Positions 47,886 through 57,337 of a DNA stretch of 64,000 nt are shown here, piece after piece; within the stretch, counting starts at the first letter, position 1; each line of letters starts with the position of its first letter. The DNA is from Aaosphaeria pasadenensis (lineage: Eukaryota > Ascomycota > Dothideomycetes > Pleosporales). Position numbers and translations under genes: made by a program. The stretch is taken from the NCBI GenBank assembly GCA_022813625.1, contig JAKLMB010000002.1, positions 1,674,001 to 1,738,000 on the forward strand. The letters run 5' to 3'. The notes beneath the pieces are model-generated. The model searched no databases. It saw only the letters and a program-made list of their open reading frames with translations, and had not been told where the DNA came from.

Positions 47886-48518
47886 TGTCGATTTTTTTTA
47901 CTTTTTTTTCTTTTTTTTGCGTCTTGTTTTGTTCTTTTTCGTCTGAGAAACGAACCAGTTGTGGAAAAAGAGTAAAGGGGCAGAGCAGGATTAGTACACA
48001 CAAGGAAGGGAGAAGGAAGACTCACTCACTCTTCTTTCTTTATCAGCAGCCATTCTGCAACATTATATGATTCACTTATTTTCAACAACTTCTAGTCCTT
48101 TGCTCTTTCCTCCCATTCTTGGACTGTGAGATATACCTGGCACTTTGGCTGGCTTTGGCTGGCTTACTACATTGGCCAAGCAGCGCTCATCTCAACTTCT
48201 TCATATCTTTTCACATTTAGCTAGCATGTAGAGTGTCTTTGCAATGTCAATCCTATCGTTACGAAACGAATAGTGTATCGAAATAAATTTTCAGTCGATA
48301 TGTGTGCTATGAGGACTTTTCCCGCGACTGGAAGAGCTCTGCAATTTATTTACGCTCATTATAAGATATCTTTTGAACTGCAGTAGCTTGATCCTCGGCG
48401 AAGAAATTTATGGTGGTTCCCGTGCTATCTATCCTTCGATTCCAGTACGCCATTCATTGCCACTGTATCATTCCGCTGCCACGGCTGCCTTACCTGACTG
48501 AATTCAAGCGAGTCCACT
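47886..48518. other. intergenic region after tRNA, Pol III terminator
   Basis: T-runs at 47892-47935 serve as the RNA polymerase III terminator. The remaining 580 bp are AT-richer than average and contain a GGCTTTGGCTGGCTTTGGCTGGC-like duplication near 48145-48165. No gene seen. Confidence 0.6.
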
Positions 48519-49526
48519 TTACGAATACTTCCCGTCATCCTGGCGATTGTTGTTAGCAGGCGCCAAGTTTGGGTTTCTAGCACTGACCCATCGCGGAAAT
48601 GGAGTGAACGTATGCATTTTCCCATTCACAATCAAAGTGCCTTCAAATTTGCTCAGCTCCACTAGTTGCTCTCCATGATAGCTTAGCCCCTGAAGTGATT
48701 GAATCCAGGTTAATTGGTCCATGATGAAGCGAACATCCATAATGTTAATTCGTAATTGTCTGAGCAGGACGAGTAGTTCCAGCCAGGATATCAGATACTG
48801 CCTATCGCGATCGTAGGAACAACGATAGCCGTGCTTTGCTAGCGTAACCTGCACGCCTTTTTCGAGCATCTCATCGATATGCTGGAGAAATGGTTCGATG
48901 TCGGATGTCCTTGGAATACCTCCGATGCTTGTAAGGGTAAACTCACTTATTTCATACAATATCCACAAGCGAGGCTCAAAAGGAGGGTAGAAGGACATAA
49001 AGCCACAATTGCGGATGATGCCTGGCATGGTCTGTAAGCAGCGATGGAAATATCCTTCTTCCGGCAATGATCGTGGACTCTGTGGCATGCATGTCCAGTC
49101 TACCCAGATATATGACCAAGTTTGTGATCCGAGTTCAGCTTGGTTAAGACGCAGATACTCTCCGTCTGGGTCAGGGTGATCCAGCGTGCGCCAGAAATGG
49201 CTGACGAAAAAGCAACTGTCCCGCATAACAAAGCCTGGTGTAGCAGGTAAGAGAACATAGTCGTCAAGTTCATCGCGGGACCACTTTTTTAGGCGCTTTT
49301 GCGACATAAAAGCGCTGCGTCGTTGGAAGAACCAGAGCAGGCTTAATTTTGTAGCCTCAAGAAGGAAATCGTCCAAGGAATGACATCCAAGTAACATGGC
49401 CTTGGGATAAAAATTTCGCTCATTTGGACGAAGCTCATCCCACAAGGCCAGGCTCCGACTGACAAGCAAGGGCCATGTAAGATGAGGCGGCGAGTCGCAC
49501 GAGGCAACTTCTAAGGAGTCTGACAT
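48519..49526 (-). CDS. uncharacterised protein with HET/TIR-like signature
   Basis: Single open frame of 335 aa, ATG at 49526. The central part reads FVSHFWRTLDHPDPDGEYL, then TWSYIWVDWTCMPQSPRS and later RLWILYE. The combination SHxW, HPDPxG, WxDxxCxPQ and RxWxxYE is a recurring pattern in fungal and oomycete proteins. The WxDxxCxxQ element also resembles the core of HET (heterokaryon incompatibility) domains, which belong to the TIR-like fold. No signal peptide, membrane segment or second domain is seen. It may be a cell-recognition or self/non-self type protein; I infer this only from motifs. It sits next to a tRNA gene and a repeat, in an accessory-looking interval. Confidence 0.7.
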   Translation of the reverse strand: MSDSLEVASCDSPPHLTWPLLVSRSLALWDELRPNERNFYPKAMLLGCHSLDDFLLEATKLSLLWFFQRRSAFMSQKRLKKWSRDELDDYVLLPATPGFVMRDSCFFVSHFWRTLDHPDPDGEYLRLNQAELGSQTWSYIWVDWTCMPQSPRSLPEEGYFHRCLQTMPGIIRNCGFMSFYPPFEPRLWILYEISEFTLTSIGGIPRTSDIEPFLQHIDEMLEKGVQVTLAKHGYRCSYDRDRQYLISWLELLVLLRQLRINIMDVRFIMDQLTWIQSLQGLSYHGEQLVELSKFEGTLIVNGKMHTFTPFPRWVSARNPNLAPANNNRQDDGKYS

Positions 49527-50246
49527 AGTAAGTACAAAGAAAGTTATTCTCGAAGTCGGACTAGCGTTCGTGATGTCAATAGTATTTATATTAATCCCAT
49601 AGGCCCACCAAGGTCAGCGATTCTGTATTTAACTGAGCAGACCGGTCAACTTTGCGCATATCTTATTGGTACATTGACACCGGTCAACTTTGCGCATATC
49701 TTGTGCTTATTGGTACATTGACACCGGTGAACATAAAACGCCGTACACTATATATTCGCCAAGCTCTATGCGTGGTGGGTGGGCTGCCACATTTTTACGA
49801 TCGATGGTTTGCTTTAAATCGTTAAGTACCGCATAGCCCCCTCATTTATCTTGGGGACACACCTTTCCATATGATTAACCCCTCAGGTGTCTGAGGACAC
49901 TCCAGTATCTAGTCTTTACATCAAGTCCTCTCATGTGTTCACACCATAGATAGATAGATGAAGAACGAAAACGGGCCGTGTTTCTGTTGTTCAGAAAGAT
50001 TGTCTAGGGCTATTAAAAGTTGCAAATCATTACTTCCATGGCATAGCTAGCGGAAAGCGTTGCTACTGGTTGGCTGTGCACTTATTTACTGTGAATCAAT
50101 CTTGAAAGGTTGTTAGATTCGAATATGATTTTTGGTCTAACTTGATGGAACTTCGCCAAAGTATGTGTGATTATATTCAATTTTGAGTTGTATGATAATG
50201 CTTTGTAGCTAAACGCTTCAATTTAGGACACCCCCAGATCCACATC
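49527..50246. other. AT-richer intergenic region with tandem repeat
   Basis: About 720 bp, richer in A and T than the flanks, with the 38/44-bp tandem repeat described separately. No ORF looks coding. Confidence 0.55.
49641..49732. repeat. imperfect 38/44-bp tandem duplication
   Basis: Copy 1 (49641..49678) and copy 2 (49679..49722) begin ACCGGTCAACTTTGCGCATA and end TTATTGGTACATTGAC. Copy 2 carries an extra GTGCTT-type 6-bp insertion before TTATTGG. A third, truncated copy (ACCGGTGAAC) follows at 49723. Confidence 0.9.
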
Positions 50247-50820
50247 TCATGGATACATGGTTAGCCCGCGATAAGATTTCGTGGACATTGCCCTTTGTTC
50301 TTCCTGGACCTCATGCTCGATCCTAGCCACTACGATATCCATCTGTCGTTCATACTCCCACCTCGGCGTATCTGCCCCTCGCATGCCGATAAACCTCGCA
50401 AACATCCTCATCTTGACCCTCAGTCTCTCGTACGAAGTCATCCGGCAGGAGTCAGGTAAATCCTCTCCTTCCGTGGGTCTAGAAAGGTACGGTTGGTTGA
50501 AGTCCATAACTTGGGGGTATAAATATGTAGTCTCGTCGGGATAGATCTGCGCATAGAAATGTGCCATAGAGTCAAGCTCGTCCTCAGTAAGGAGGAATAA
50601 TTCCAGCAGCGTTGAGGGGAACTCGGGAGGACATTGGCCAGTATAAACATGTACGATTGGAGCGATATTCAGTCGCATCTGATTGATTTTCTGCGCAAGG
50701 AGTGGGTTCCTTTTCGCTATAGACATGACCCGCGTGTTTGAGAGGATGTCTTTGTAATGTTTGATATACAAATATTCGATGGCGAGTCGGTGTGTAGGGC
50801 GCTGCTGGGTATTGACACGG
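50247..50820 (-). CDS. uncharacterised helical protein, 5' end unresolved
   Basis: The frame 50820..50247 encodes about 190 aa, with segments THRLAIEYLYIKHYKDILSN, RVMSIAKRNPLLAQKINQMR, APIVHVYTGQCPPEFPSTLL and MFARFIGMRGADTPRWEYER. It has the look of a real folded, mostly helical protein, but I do not recognise the family. A stop lies just upstream in frame, so a 5' exon is needed if EYLYIKHY is part of the protein. A tentative first exon at 50968..50910 (MLDIARHKGP...) fits in phase but needs weak splice sites (GTGCTT donor, AAGAG acceptor). Otherwise translation could start at the internal Met before SIAKRNP, or the gene may be a truncated copy. Confidence 0.5.
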
Positions 50821-51213
50821 CTCTTGAATGTGTTTTACGTGCCCATGGAAGGAAGCAATGCCTCGACGGTGAGTCGTTTATATGTTCAAAATGAAATCAC
50901 ACAAAGCACGCAAATAGGAGAATCCTATTGTATAATGGCGGTCCTTTGTGTCTGGCAATGTCTAGCATTTTCACACAAAGCGCTTCAAAGCGGTATTTGA
51001 AGTCCTTTGACCGTCCTGTTAGAAATTTAGAAACCAGATTACACAATGCTGTTGTCTTTCCGCTATGAAGGTGAAGTTTCGAGTTCGTATTGTGGAAGTT
51101 GAAATCTTCAATGTGCCATGGAGTTCATTTCTGGGTGACGCCGCAATTGATGGATTGTTCCGTGCGGATATGGTCTTCGTGCGAAACATCTTCAAAGGGA
51201 CATAGTCCAAACT
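50821..51213. other. intergenic region, possible 5' exon of the preceding gene
   Basis: About 390 bp. It contains the candidate exon 50910..50968 on the minus strand and the 3' end of the cysteine synthase gene. Nothing else recognised. Confidence 0.45.
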
Positions 51214-52588
51214 CTACGGTTGGAGAATACTCTCGAGTGACACATCGTCTTCGTTTCCACCAACTTCCTTATTGGCCCAGAATTTGCTCAAATGCCTTGC
51301 GCCACTGTCACATAGCAAAGTCACAATGCGGTGACCGGGACCAAGCTGCTTAGCCAGCGTCGTTGCCGCAACACCTTCCACAAGTCAATCATTTGGTACC
51401 AGATTTGGAATACCATACTCACAATTCACAGCACTACTGCTGCCACAGAATATCCCATCGTGCTCTACTAGCCACCTCGCCATCTTGATTGCTTGATCGT
51501 CTGTTACTTTGACAGCATCGTCGATCAGCTCCCTGCCGACCTCGAAATTCTGAGTGACACGGTTGATACCGATACCTTCTACAATGGTATCCACTTGATG
51601 CCTGCGGCGTGTGCCTTCTTTTTCTTTAGTATTGAACATGACTCCAAATTTGACACGATTGTACAAGCCACTGCCGGGTGGGTCAGCCAGGACAACCTTC
51701 AGACCTGGCAGCTTTTCCTTAAGGAACAAAGCAACACCTGAAATTGTGCCGCCAGTGCCTGCCCCGCTGACGAAAGCATCGAGGTTGCCATCAGTCTGAT
51801 CATATATCTCTGGGCCTGTGCCGGCATAGTGGGCTTTCCAGTTAGCCTCTGTTTCAAACTGATCTGCAAACAGACCGCTGCCACGTTTGTCGGGATCGGC
51901 AGTATGTTCTAATGCTCTGCTGCGTGCCAAATTGACAAACTGTTTCTGGTCTACAATCGGCGCAGGTCGGACTCTTTCGACTTCTGCACCTAGTTTCAGA
52001 AGCAGATCAGACTTTTCGATTGCCATATCATCAGGCATACATCTTGAAGAAGGATTAGTCTTCCTCTATATCCTACTGGTACTTTCCCTTACATGTGTGC
52101 CTTGTAACCTCGCGCTCTACATATGGCCGCCAAAGAGATGCCAGTGCTGCCGACGGTACCTTCGTAGACTGTGTCGCCGGAGTGAGGTGTTAAAAGTCCA
52201 TCGGCTTCGGCCATTTGAATTATACTCAAGGCGACTCTATCTTTTGGACTGTTACCCGCTCCATTCAGAAACTACAGGCTGTCAGGACATTGAAGGTCGA
52301 AATGCGTTCCAAGCGTTAATATCGAACCTCAGCTTTCGCCAAAATTTCGCACCCAGTGGCTTCTGAAAGTGACTTGATTTTAATCAATGGCGTATTGCCA
52401 ATGCATCCCTCTATTCCTTCTTTGATGCCATCGTGCTCTGCCGAACCCTCGTGATCCTTGACATTTGGTCTTTGCCGATTTCGAGGTTTACGAGACTGCG
52501 AGCTTGACCACTGATGGGTCCAGGCGCTGGTCAGAATCACGCCCAGGAGGAAAGCTCCTAGAGTGTAGTACTGAGACCTGTCTGGCAT
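51214..52588 (-). CDS. mitochondrial cysteine synthase-like PLP enzyme (MCY1 type)
   Basis: Predicted 406-aa protein from four exons (52588..52328, 52271..52093, 52042..51423, 51374..51214), all in phase. The N-terminus has a membrane anchor (YYTLGAFLLGVILTSAWTHQW). The fold-type II PLP enzyme follows: GNTPLIKIKSLS, the PLP Lys in NSPKDRVA (K97), EGTVGSTGISLA in place of the usual EPTSGNTG-type loop, and SGAGTGGTISGVA binding the phosphate. The altered loop and the anchor match yeast Mcy1 (YGR012W), a mitochondrial outer-membrane cysteine synthase homologue, more than the main cytosolic enzyme. It uses O-acetylserine and sulfide in the canonical reaction; activity here is inferred. Confidence 0.92.
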
Positions 52589-52776
52589 CTTCTTACAGGC
52601 CACCAATTGGGACCATGTCGTTGATTGATAAAACTACCTCATACGGTTCTCGGTTGTGGACCCTGGGGAGCTTTGACGATTGCTTGGCGCAAATTGGACG
52701 GCACCTCCACCATGCCATGTGCTTCCACAGGAACCTCCTTCATCCTCGTCAATCCTTAGTTGGAGGATGACCACCA
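52589..52776. promoter_or_regulatory. 188-bp divergent promoter, MCY1-type / NDUFAF7-type genes
   Basis: The start codons of two probably mitochondrial proteins face away from each other across 188 bp, so they must share regulatory DNA. No TATA box is evident. Confidence 0.6.
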
Positions 52777-54529
52777 ATGGACTCGCCCATCATCACGCAG
52801 CTCTTCCGTCAGCTCTTCACACATCGAGCATCACGATGTCTCGCTCGAGGAAGCAGACCATTGGTCCCTCATGCCACCTCCGCACGTTATGCGCCTAGTC
52901 AGCGCAGAGGGTTAGCTTCAAGACTCGGAGAGGGCGAAACGAGGAGGGAGAGTCGATGGACACCTAGGAATAGAGCCTTTCCCCATGAGCGGACCGAGGA
53001 GTTTGATAGATATCCTACTGTGACTGCGGACATGTTAAGATCACGCAGAGAGCGGCCCAGGAGGGTCAAGATGCTCATGCGAGACTTCATCGAAGGTTAG
53101 CCACACCGTACATTCTGCGGAAATATAGCTACTAACACCTTGCAAGACAGTCTCTACAATCCCAACTATGGCTACTTCTCAAAACAAGTAGTCATTTTCT
53201 CACCCGGTGATCCCTTCGATTTCAACTCAATGGGCTCTGAGCACGAATTTTTCCAACTGCTCCGGAAGCGCTACACCGATTTCGAGGACTCGCTTGACTA
53301 TCAAGAACCCAATGAATTGCGACAGTTGTGGCATACACCTACCGAGCTGTTTTCGCCATATTATGGCGAGGCAATTGCGCGATACTTGGTTGAGGACTAC
53401 AAGTACAATTGCTATCCATATCATGATCTTAATATCTACGAGATGGGTGCCGGCAATGGAACGATGATGTTGAATATTCTCGACTACATTCGGGACGTGC
53501 ATCCCGAGGTGTATGAGCGCACAAAGTACAGGATTATCGAGATTTCCGACCAATTGGCGAACCTGCAACAACAGGGCCTAGGCCAGTCGGCGTATGCTCG
53601 TGGTCATTCTGACAAAGTGGAAATCATCAACCGGTCAATTTTCGATTGGAATCAATACGTGTCTTCTCCGTGCTATTTCCTCGCGCTCGAAGTCTTTGAT
53701 AACTTTGCGCATGATGCACTGAAGTACGATATCGAAACAGGCGACCCTTACCAGTCGCGAGTTGTTATCGATCCCCGAGGTGAATTTTACGAGTACTACA
53801 CGCGCGACCTGGATCCTTTGGCCCAACAATTTTTGGAAAGGCGCCATGCGGCGTGCAAGTCATATCCTCATCCGCTCCAGGGGTCCCGTCTGATGCAGAA
53901 CCTGCGCTCGCTGTTACCTTTCCGTGGCACACTCAGCTCCCCGGAATACATCCCCACCAGGCTGATGCAATTTTTCTACATTTTGTATCAGAAGTTTCCC
54001 AATCACAAGCTCATCACCAGCGATTTCCACAAGCTCAGCGATGCGGTGGAGGGTTTGAATGCGCCTGTTGTCCAGACAAGGTTCAAAAGAGAGATGATTC
54101 CTGTCTCTACGCCTCTAGTAAGTCATAACCTCGTTCCATTTCTTGCAAAACATCCTATCATGATGATTTCCAAAATTAAGCATAGTTCATCTGACGGTCT
54201 ACGGACCACTGAAGAACAAAATTTCAAACGTCTTTCGCTCCTATCTGAGATATACATACCCCCTCTTGCTTTCATGAAGACTCGTTATTTTTATCACATC
54301 TGACAAGTTTTCCGCTTAGGTCCACCAAGGTTACTTCGACATTCTCTTTCCGACAGATTTTGAAGTCATGGAGCCTATGTATACAGCCATCACTGGTAGA
54401 TTTGCTCGCACATACTCGCACGAAGACTTCATGGCCGGCCGAGCTGACATTGAAGAGACGCAGACCAAGAATGGCGAGAACCCACTATTGAGCTGGTACA
54501 AGAACGCAAGTGTCATGATCACTGTATAG
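52777..54529 (+). CDS. mitochondrial SAM-dependent methyltransferase, NDUFAF7/MidA family
   Basis: Predicted 499-aa protein from three exons (52777..53095, 53147..54117, 54320..54529). The N-terminus is Arg/Ser/Leu-rich without acids, consistent with mitochondrial import. The family core follows: DSLYNPNYGYFSKQV, the SAM-binding motif EMGAGNGTMMLNIL, and LALEVFDNFAHDAL. The conserved end VHQGYFDILFPTDFEVM, HEDF, ENPLLSWYKNASVM lies in exon 3. NDUFAF7 methylates an Arg of the complex I subunit NDUFS2; this fungal branch is more divergent and its substrate is unproven. The last intron is 202 nt with an open frame into its 3' part, so intron-blind annotation would give a false C-terminus. Confidence 0.9.
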
Positions 54530-54864
54530 AACAGGAAGGCAAGATGACCCGACATGTAATTTTGTATGAATACATATGTCCTCTTCTGGAAAGATATGTG
54601 GCATGTTTTGCCGCTGTTGAACAACAATCATTGTCTCGCCGAACATTTGAATGTGTGTAAAAATGAGTAATCACAGCGATGTATGTGATTTTTCTGTGCG
54701 CCAGTGGCTATCTGCCGTCTAAATGCCTATCCCACCCTGCGAAAAAACCCTTCCAAACAGTGGTAAACTCGAATTGTACTCGTACATCACTTCCTTTACA
54801 GCCTGAAAATTGTACGAAGGGCCCTTGGCCCGTTGGTTCATTGCACCTAAACTGGTACTATTGT
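54530..54864. other. convergent 3' intergenic region
   Basis: About 335 bp between the ends of the methyltransferase gene (plus) and TVP23 (minus). No gene or repeat seen. Confidence 0.6.
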
Positions 54865-55682
54865 TCATCTCCTGAACCAACTGCTGACCATGCCACTGGC
54901 CAAATTCCTGGCCAGTCCCGATCCATAGAAGGCACCGGAAGCGAATCCCGTAGCCTGGCTGAATTTATCGCAGCGGGAGAAGGCTAGCGTGTTGGTGATT
55001 GTGAGGACGAGGGCAATGACTGATATCAAATGTTAGCAAACCGAATCTCCGCAGACCGAAATGCCCTCAACATGTCAACCCGACAGCTACATCGCGGCGC
55101 AACCTAGCCCAACCGAAAGGAAATGCCCCCGCGAATACAGAACCGGAAAAAAAGTAAGAGTGCACTTACTGACGAGCGTCAACCAAATGAACTCCAAGCT
55201 GACGAGCGCAACAATGGCCAACGCAACCCACAGCACAGGCTGCGCATAGAGCGCAATCCAAAAGAACCTCTTATCCGTCGCATTGATGTCCCTAGTCTCC
55301 GGATCTGCGCTCTCAAACACCCACCTCGAATCTCCAGTCGCCGTGTCCACCTCGTTCCACCAGCGCAGTCCCACGAGCCGCCGCCCGGCGATGTTCTTGA
55401 GGTAGTAGAAGTCGGTCGCGAGGAGGAGGATCGTGATGATGAAGATGAGGACGAAGTTCTTGGTGAAGAGGAGGCCGAAGAGGTAGACTAGTAGACTTGC
55501 TGTTGCGGGGGACTCTGTCAGTATGTGTGTATATAACGATATGCGCATTGGAGACATGAGGGTTCATTCGTCCCGGACAACTTACATATGCGAAAACCAA
55601 GGAAAGTGAGCAAGGTGATGGGATGGCTGCTAAGTCTCCAGCTGAGCGAGCCGGGCCCTGGTGTCTGCTGTGCGGTTTCCAT
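54865..55682 (-). CDS. TVP23: Golgi membrane protein TVP23
   Basis: Predicted 193-aa protein from three exons (55682..55586, 55499..55170, 55019..54865). The correct first acceptor is CAACAG at 55500, which joins FLGFRI to SSLLVYLFGLLFTKNFV. A closer upstream AG would create a stop. Four hydrophobic helices are visible, with the family motifs FYYLKNIAGRRLVGLRWWNE and, after intron 2, IALVLTITNTLAFSRCDKFSQA. TVP23 (FAM18/TVP23B in animals) is a late-Golgi membrane protein linked to retrograde traffic. Length matches the family. Confidence 0.95.
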
Positions 55683-56187
55683 CGTTTGGAATTGTGGTGG
55701 TCGGGTTCTGCTGAAGCTGGGAGCTTGAAGCTTGGGAGAGGTGACCGATTGATAGACCGAACGACGACGCGGTGTCCTGATTGACGTTCACGTGGCAGAA
55801 TCTCAGGGACGCCTACGCAATTGCGGGCCGTGCGCGGAACAGTAGGTACAGTCCGATACGGATGGTAAGACGAATATCAACAGGACGATTCCATGAGCTC
55901 GGAGGATTTCTCATTCTTGAATATATAAAAATAAAAGTCAGAATAATACCAAATCTGCTATGATGTATATGGTCTACAAGGACTAATTGAGCTAAAGCTT
56001 CCCCGCGCGTTGATGTCGAAGGCGCCACTACTTCTGCCGGTTACATCGGTTATATGAATCACAATGCCTAATGACATTCAACAACATTCGAATCTACAGA
56101 AGAACATTATATCTTCAAGATAGCAATCCACACAGCTGGCTCTTTATATATTCTCAATTGGGGTTTCGTAGGCCCTAGGTAGTAAAG
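55683..56187. promoter_or_regulatory. divergent intergenic region TVP23/CitE-like
   Basis: About 505 bp between two divergent genes, containing both promoters. AT-rich near 55915-55970, with ATATATAAAAATAAAA, possibly a TATA-containing promoter. No gene seen. Confidence 0.5.
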
Positions 56188-57206
56188 ATGGCTGCGCCAA
56201 TTATACGCAGGGCGCTCATGTACGGTAAACGCGACGTACCTCTCCATACCACGTAGGACGCAATACTAATCGCTATGACGCAGTCCCAAGCTCTTCAAAG
56301 CGCATGCTAGAGAAGTCCCGGTCAATGACCGTAGACACAGTCACATATGACCTCGAAGACTCCGTCGCGCCGGGTAAGAAGGTGGAAGCCCGCAACAACC
56401 TCAAGGACATCCTCTCGCAACCCCGCCCGTCCACCATCCGCGAGACATGCGTTCGCATAAACAGCGTCGACAGCGGCCTCGCGCTTGACGACCTCACTGA
56501 GATCCTCAAGGGAGAGCACCTTGACGCCATAATGCTGCCAAAGTGCCAGAGCGCGGCCGACTTGCACTTCGTGACGGACGTTATCAGACACACACTACCA
56601 GACCGTCACGCCTCGAATGCCCAGGGCGGTGGAAAGAGGCCACTTAGTATCATTGCGCTCATCGAGAGCGCAAAGGCGATCCAGAACCTACCGGAGATCT
56701 GCAGAGCGAGTCCGTACTTGAGCGGATTGGTGTTTGCGGCCGAAGACTTCGCTCTGGATATGTCTCTCACGCGCACGCCGTCGCTAAAGGAGTTCCTGTA
56801 TGCTAGGAGCGCCATCGCCACCGCTGCGCGAGCTGCAGAGCTTCCGTCGACTGTTGATTTGGTCTGTACGGCCTACAAAGGTGAACAGGGCATCAAGACT
56901 CTCGAAGAGGAGTGTTTGGATGGGAAAGGGCTGGGCTTCAATGGGAAACAGTGCATACATCCAAGTCAGATTGAGGTATGTCACAGGACCTTTTCGCCGG
57001 GAGAGGCAGAGGTAGAATGGGCGGCTAGGGTAGCTATTGGAGATGAGAAGGCAGATCGAGCTGGGAGGGGTGCCTGGACATTGGAGGGGAAGATGATAGA
57101 CAAGCCTGTGGTTGGAAAGTCGCATGCCGTCCTGAAGCGGGCGGAGGAGTGCGGAATTGATGTCACTGCTGTTCGAGAGAAATGGAAGGATCAAGAGCCC
57201 GAATAG
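56188..57206 (+). CDS. HpcH/HpaI aldolase / citrate lyase beta-like (CLYBL) protein
   Basis: Predicted 319-aa protein from two exons (56188..56224 and 56284..57206). The 12-codon first exon supplies MAAPIIRRALMY, which joins to VPSSSKRMLEKS, the usual N-terminus of CitE-type lyases (RALMYVPGS, here Ser for Gly). TIM-barrel motifs follow: YDLEDSVAPGKK (metal ligand Asp/Glu), RINSVDSGLALDDL, IMLPKCQSAADL, IALIESAKAI, VFAAEDFALDM and GKQCIHPSQIEV. Human CLYBL is a mitochondrial malate/citramalyl-CoA lyase-type enzyme needed in itaconate/vitamin B12 metabolism; related activity is likely. No strong targeting presequence is visible. Confidence 0.92.
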
Positions 57207-57337
57207 ACTAGTTCACTTGCCCAAGAACTCGTAATGCACGACAATGACAACGAATGGCACGGTTTTCTTGATAGAGCCATGATGATGTACGTATCGATTA
57301 ATCTATGTACAGCCCAATTTATTGATGCTGGCATATG

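Noticed and set aside
55500..55510. Earlier acceptor (near 55508) for TVP23 intron 1
   Set aside because: It would create an in-frame stop at the junction; the CAACAG acceptor restores the conserved TVP23 sequence.
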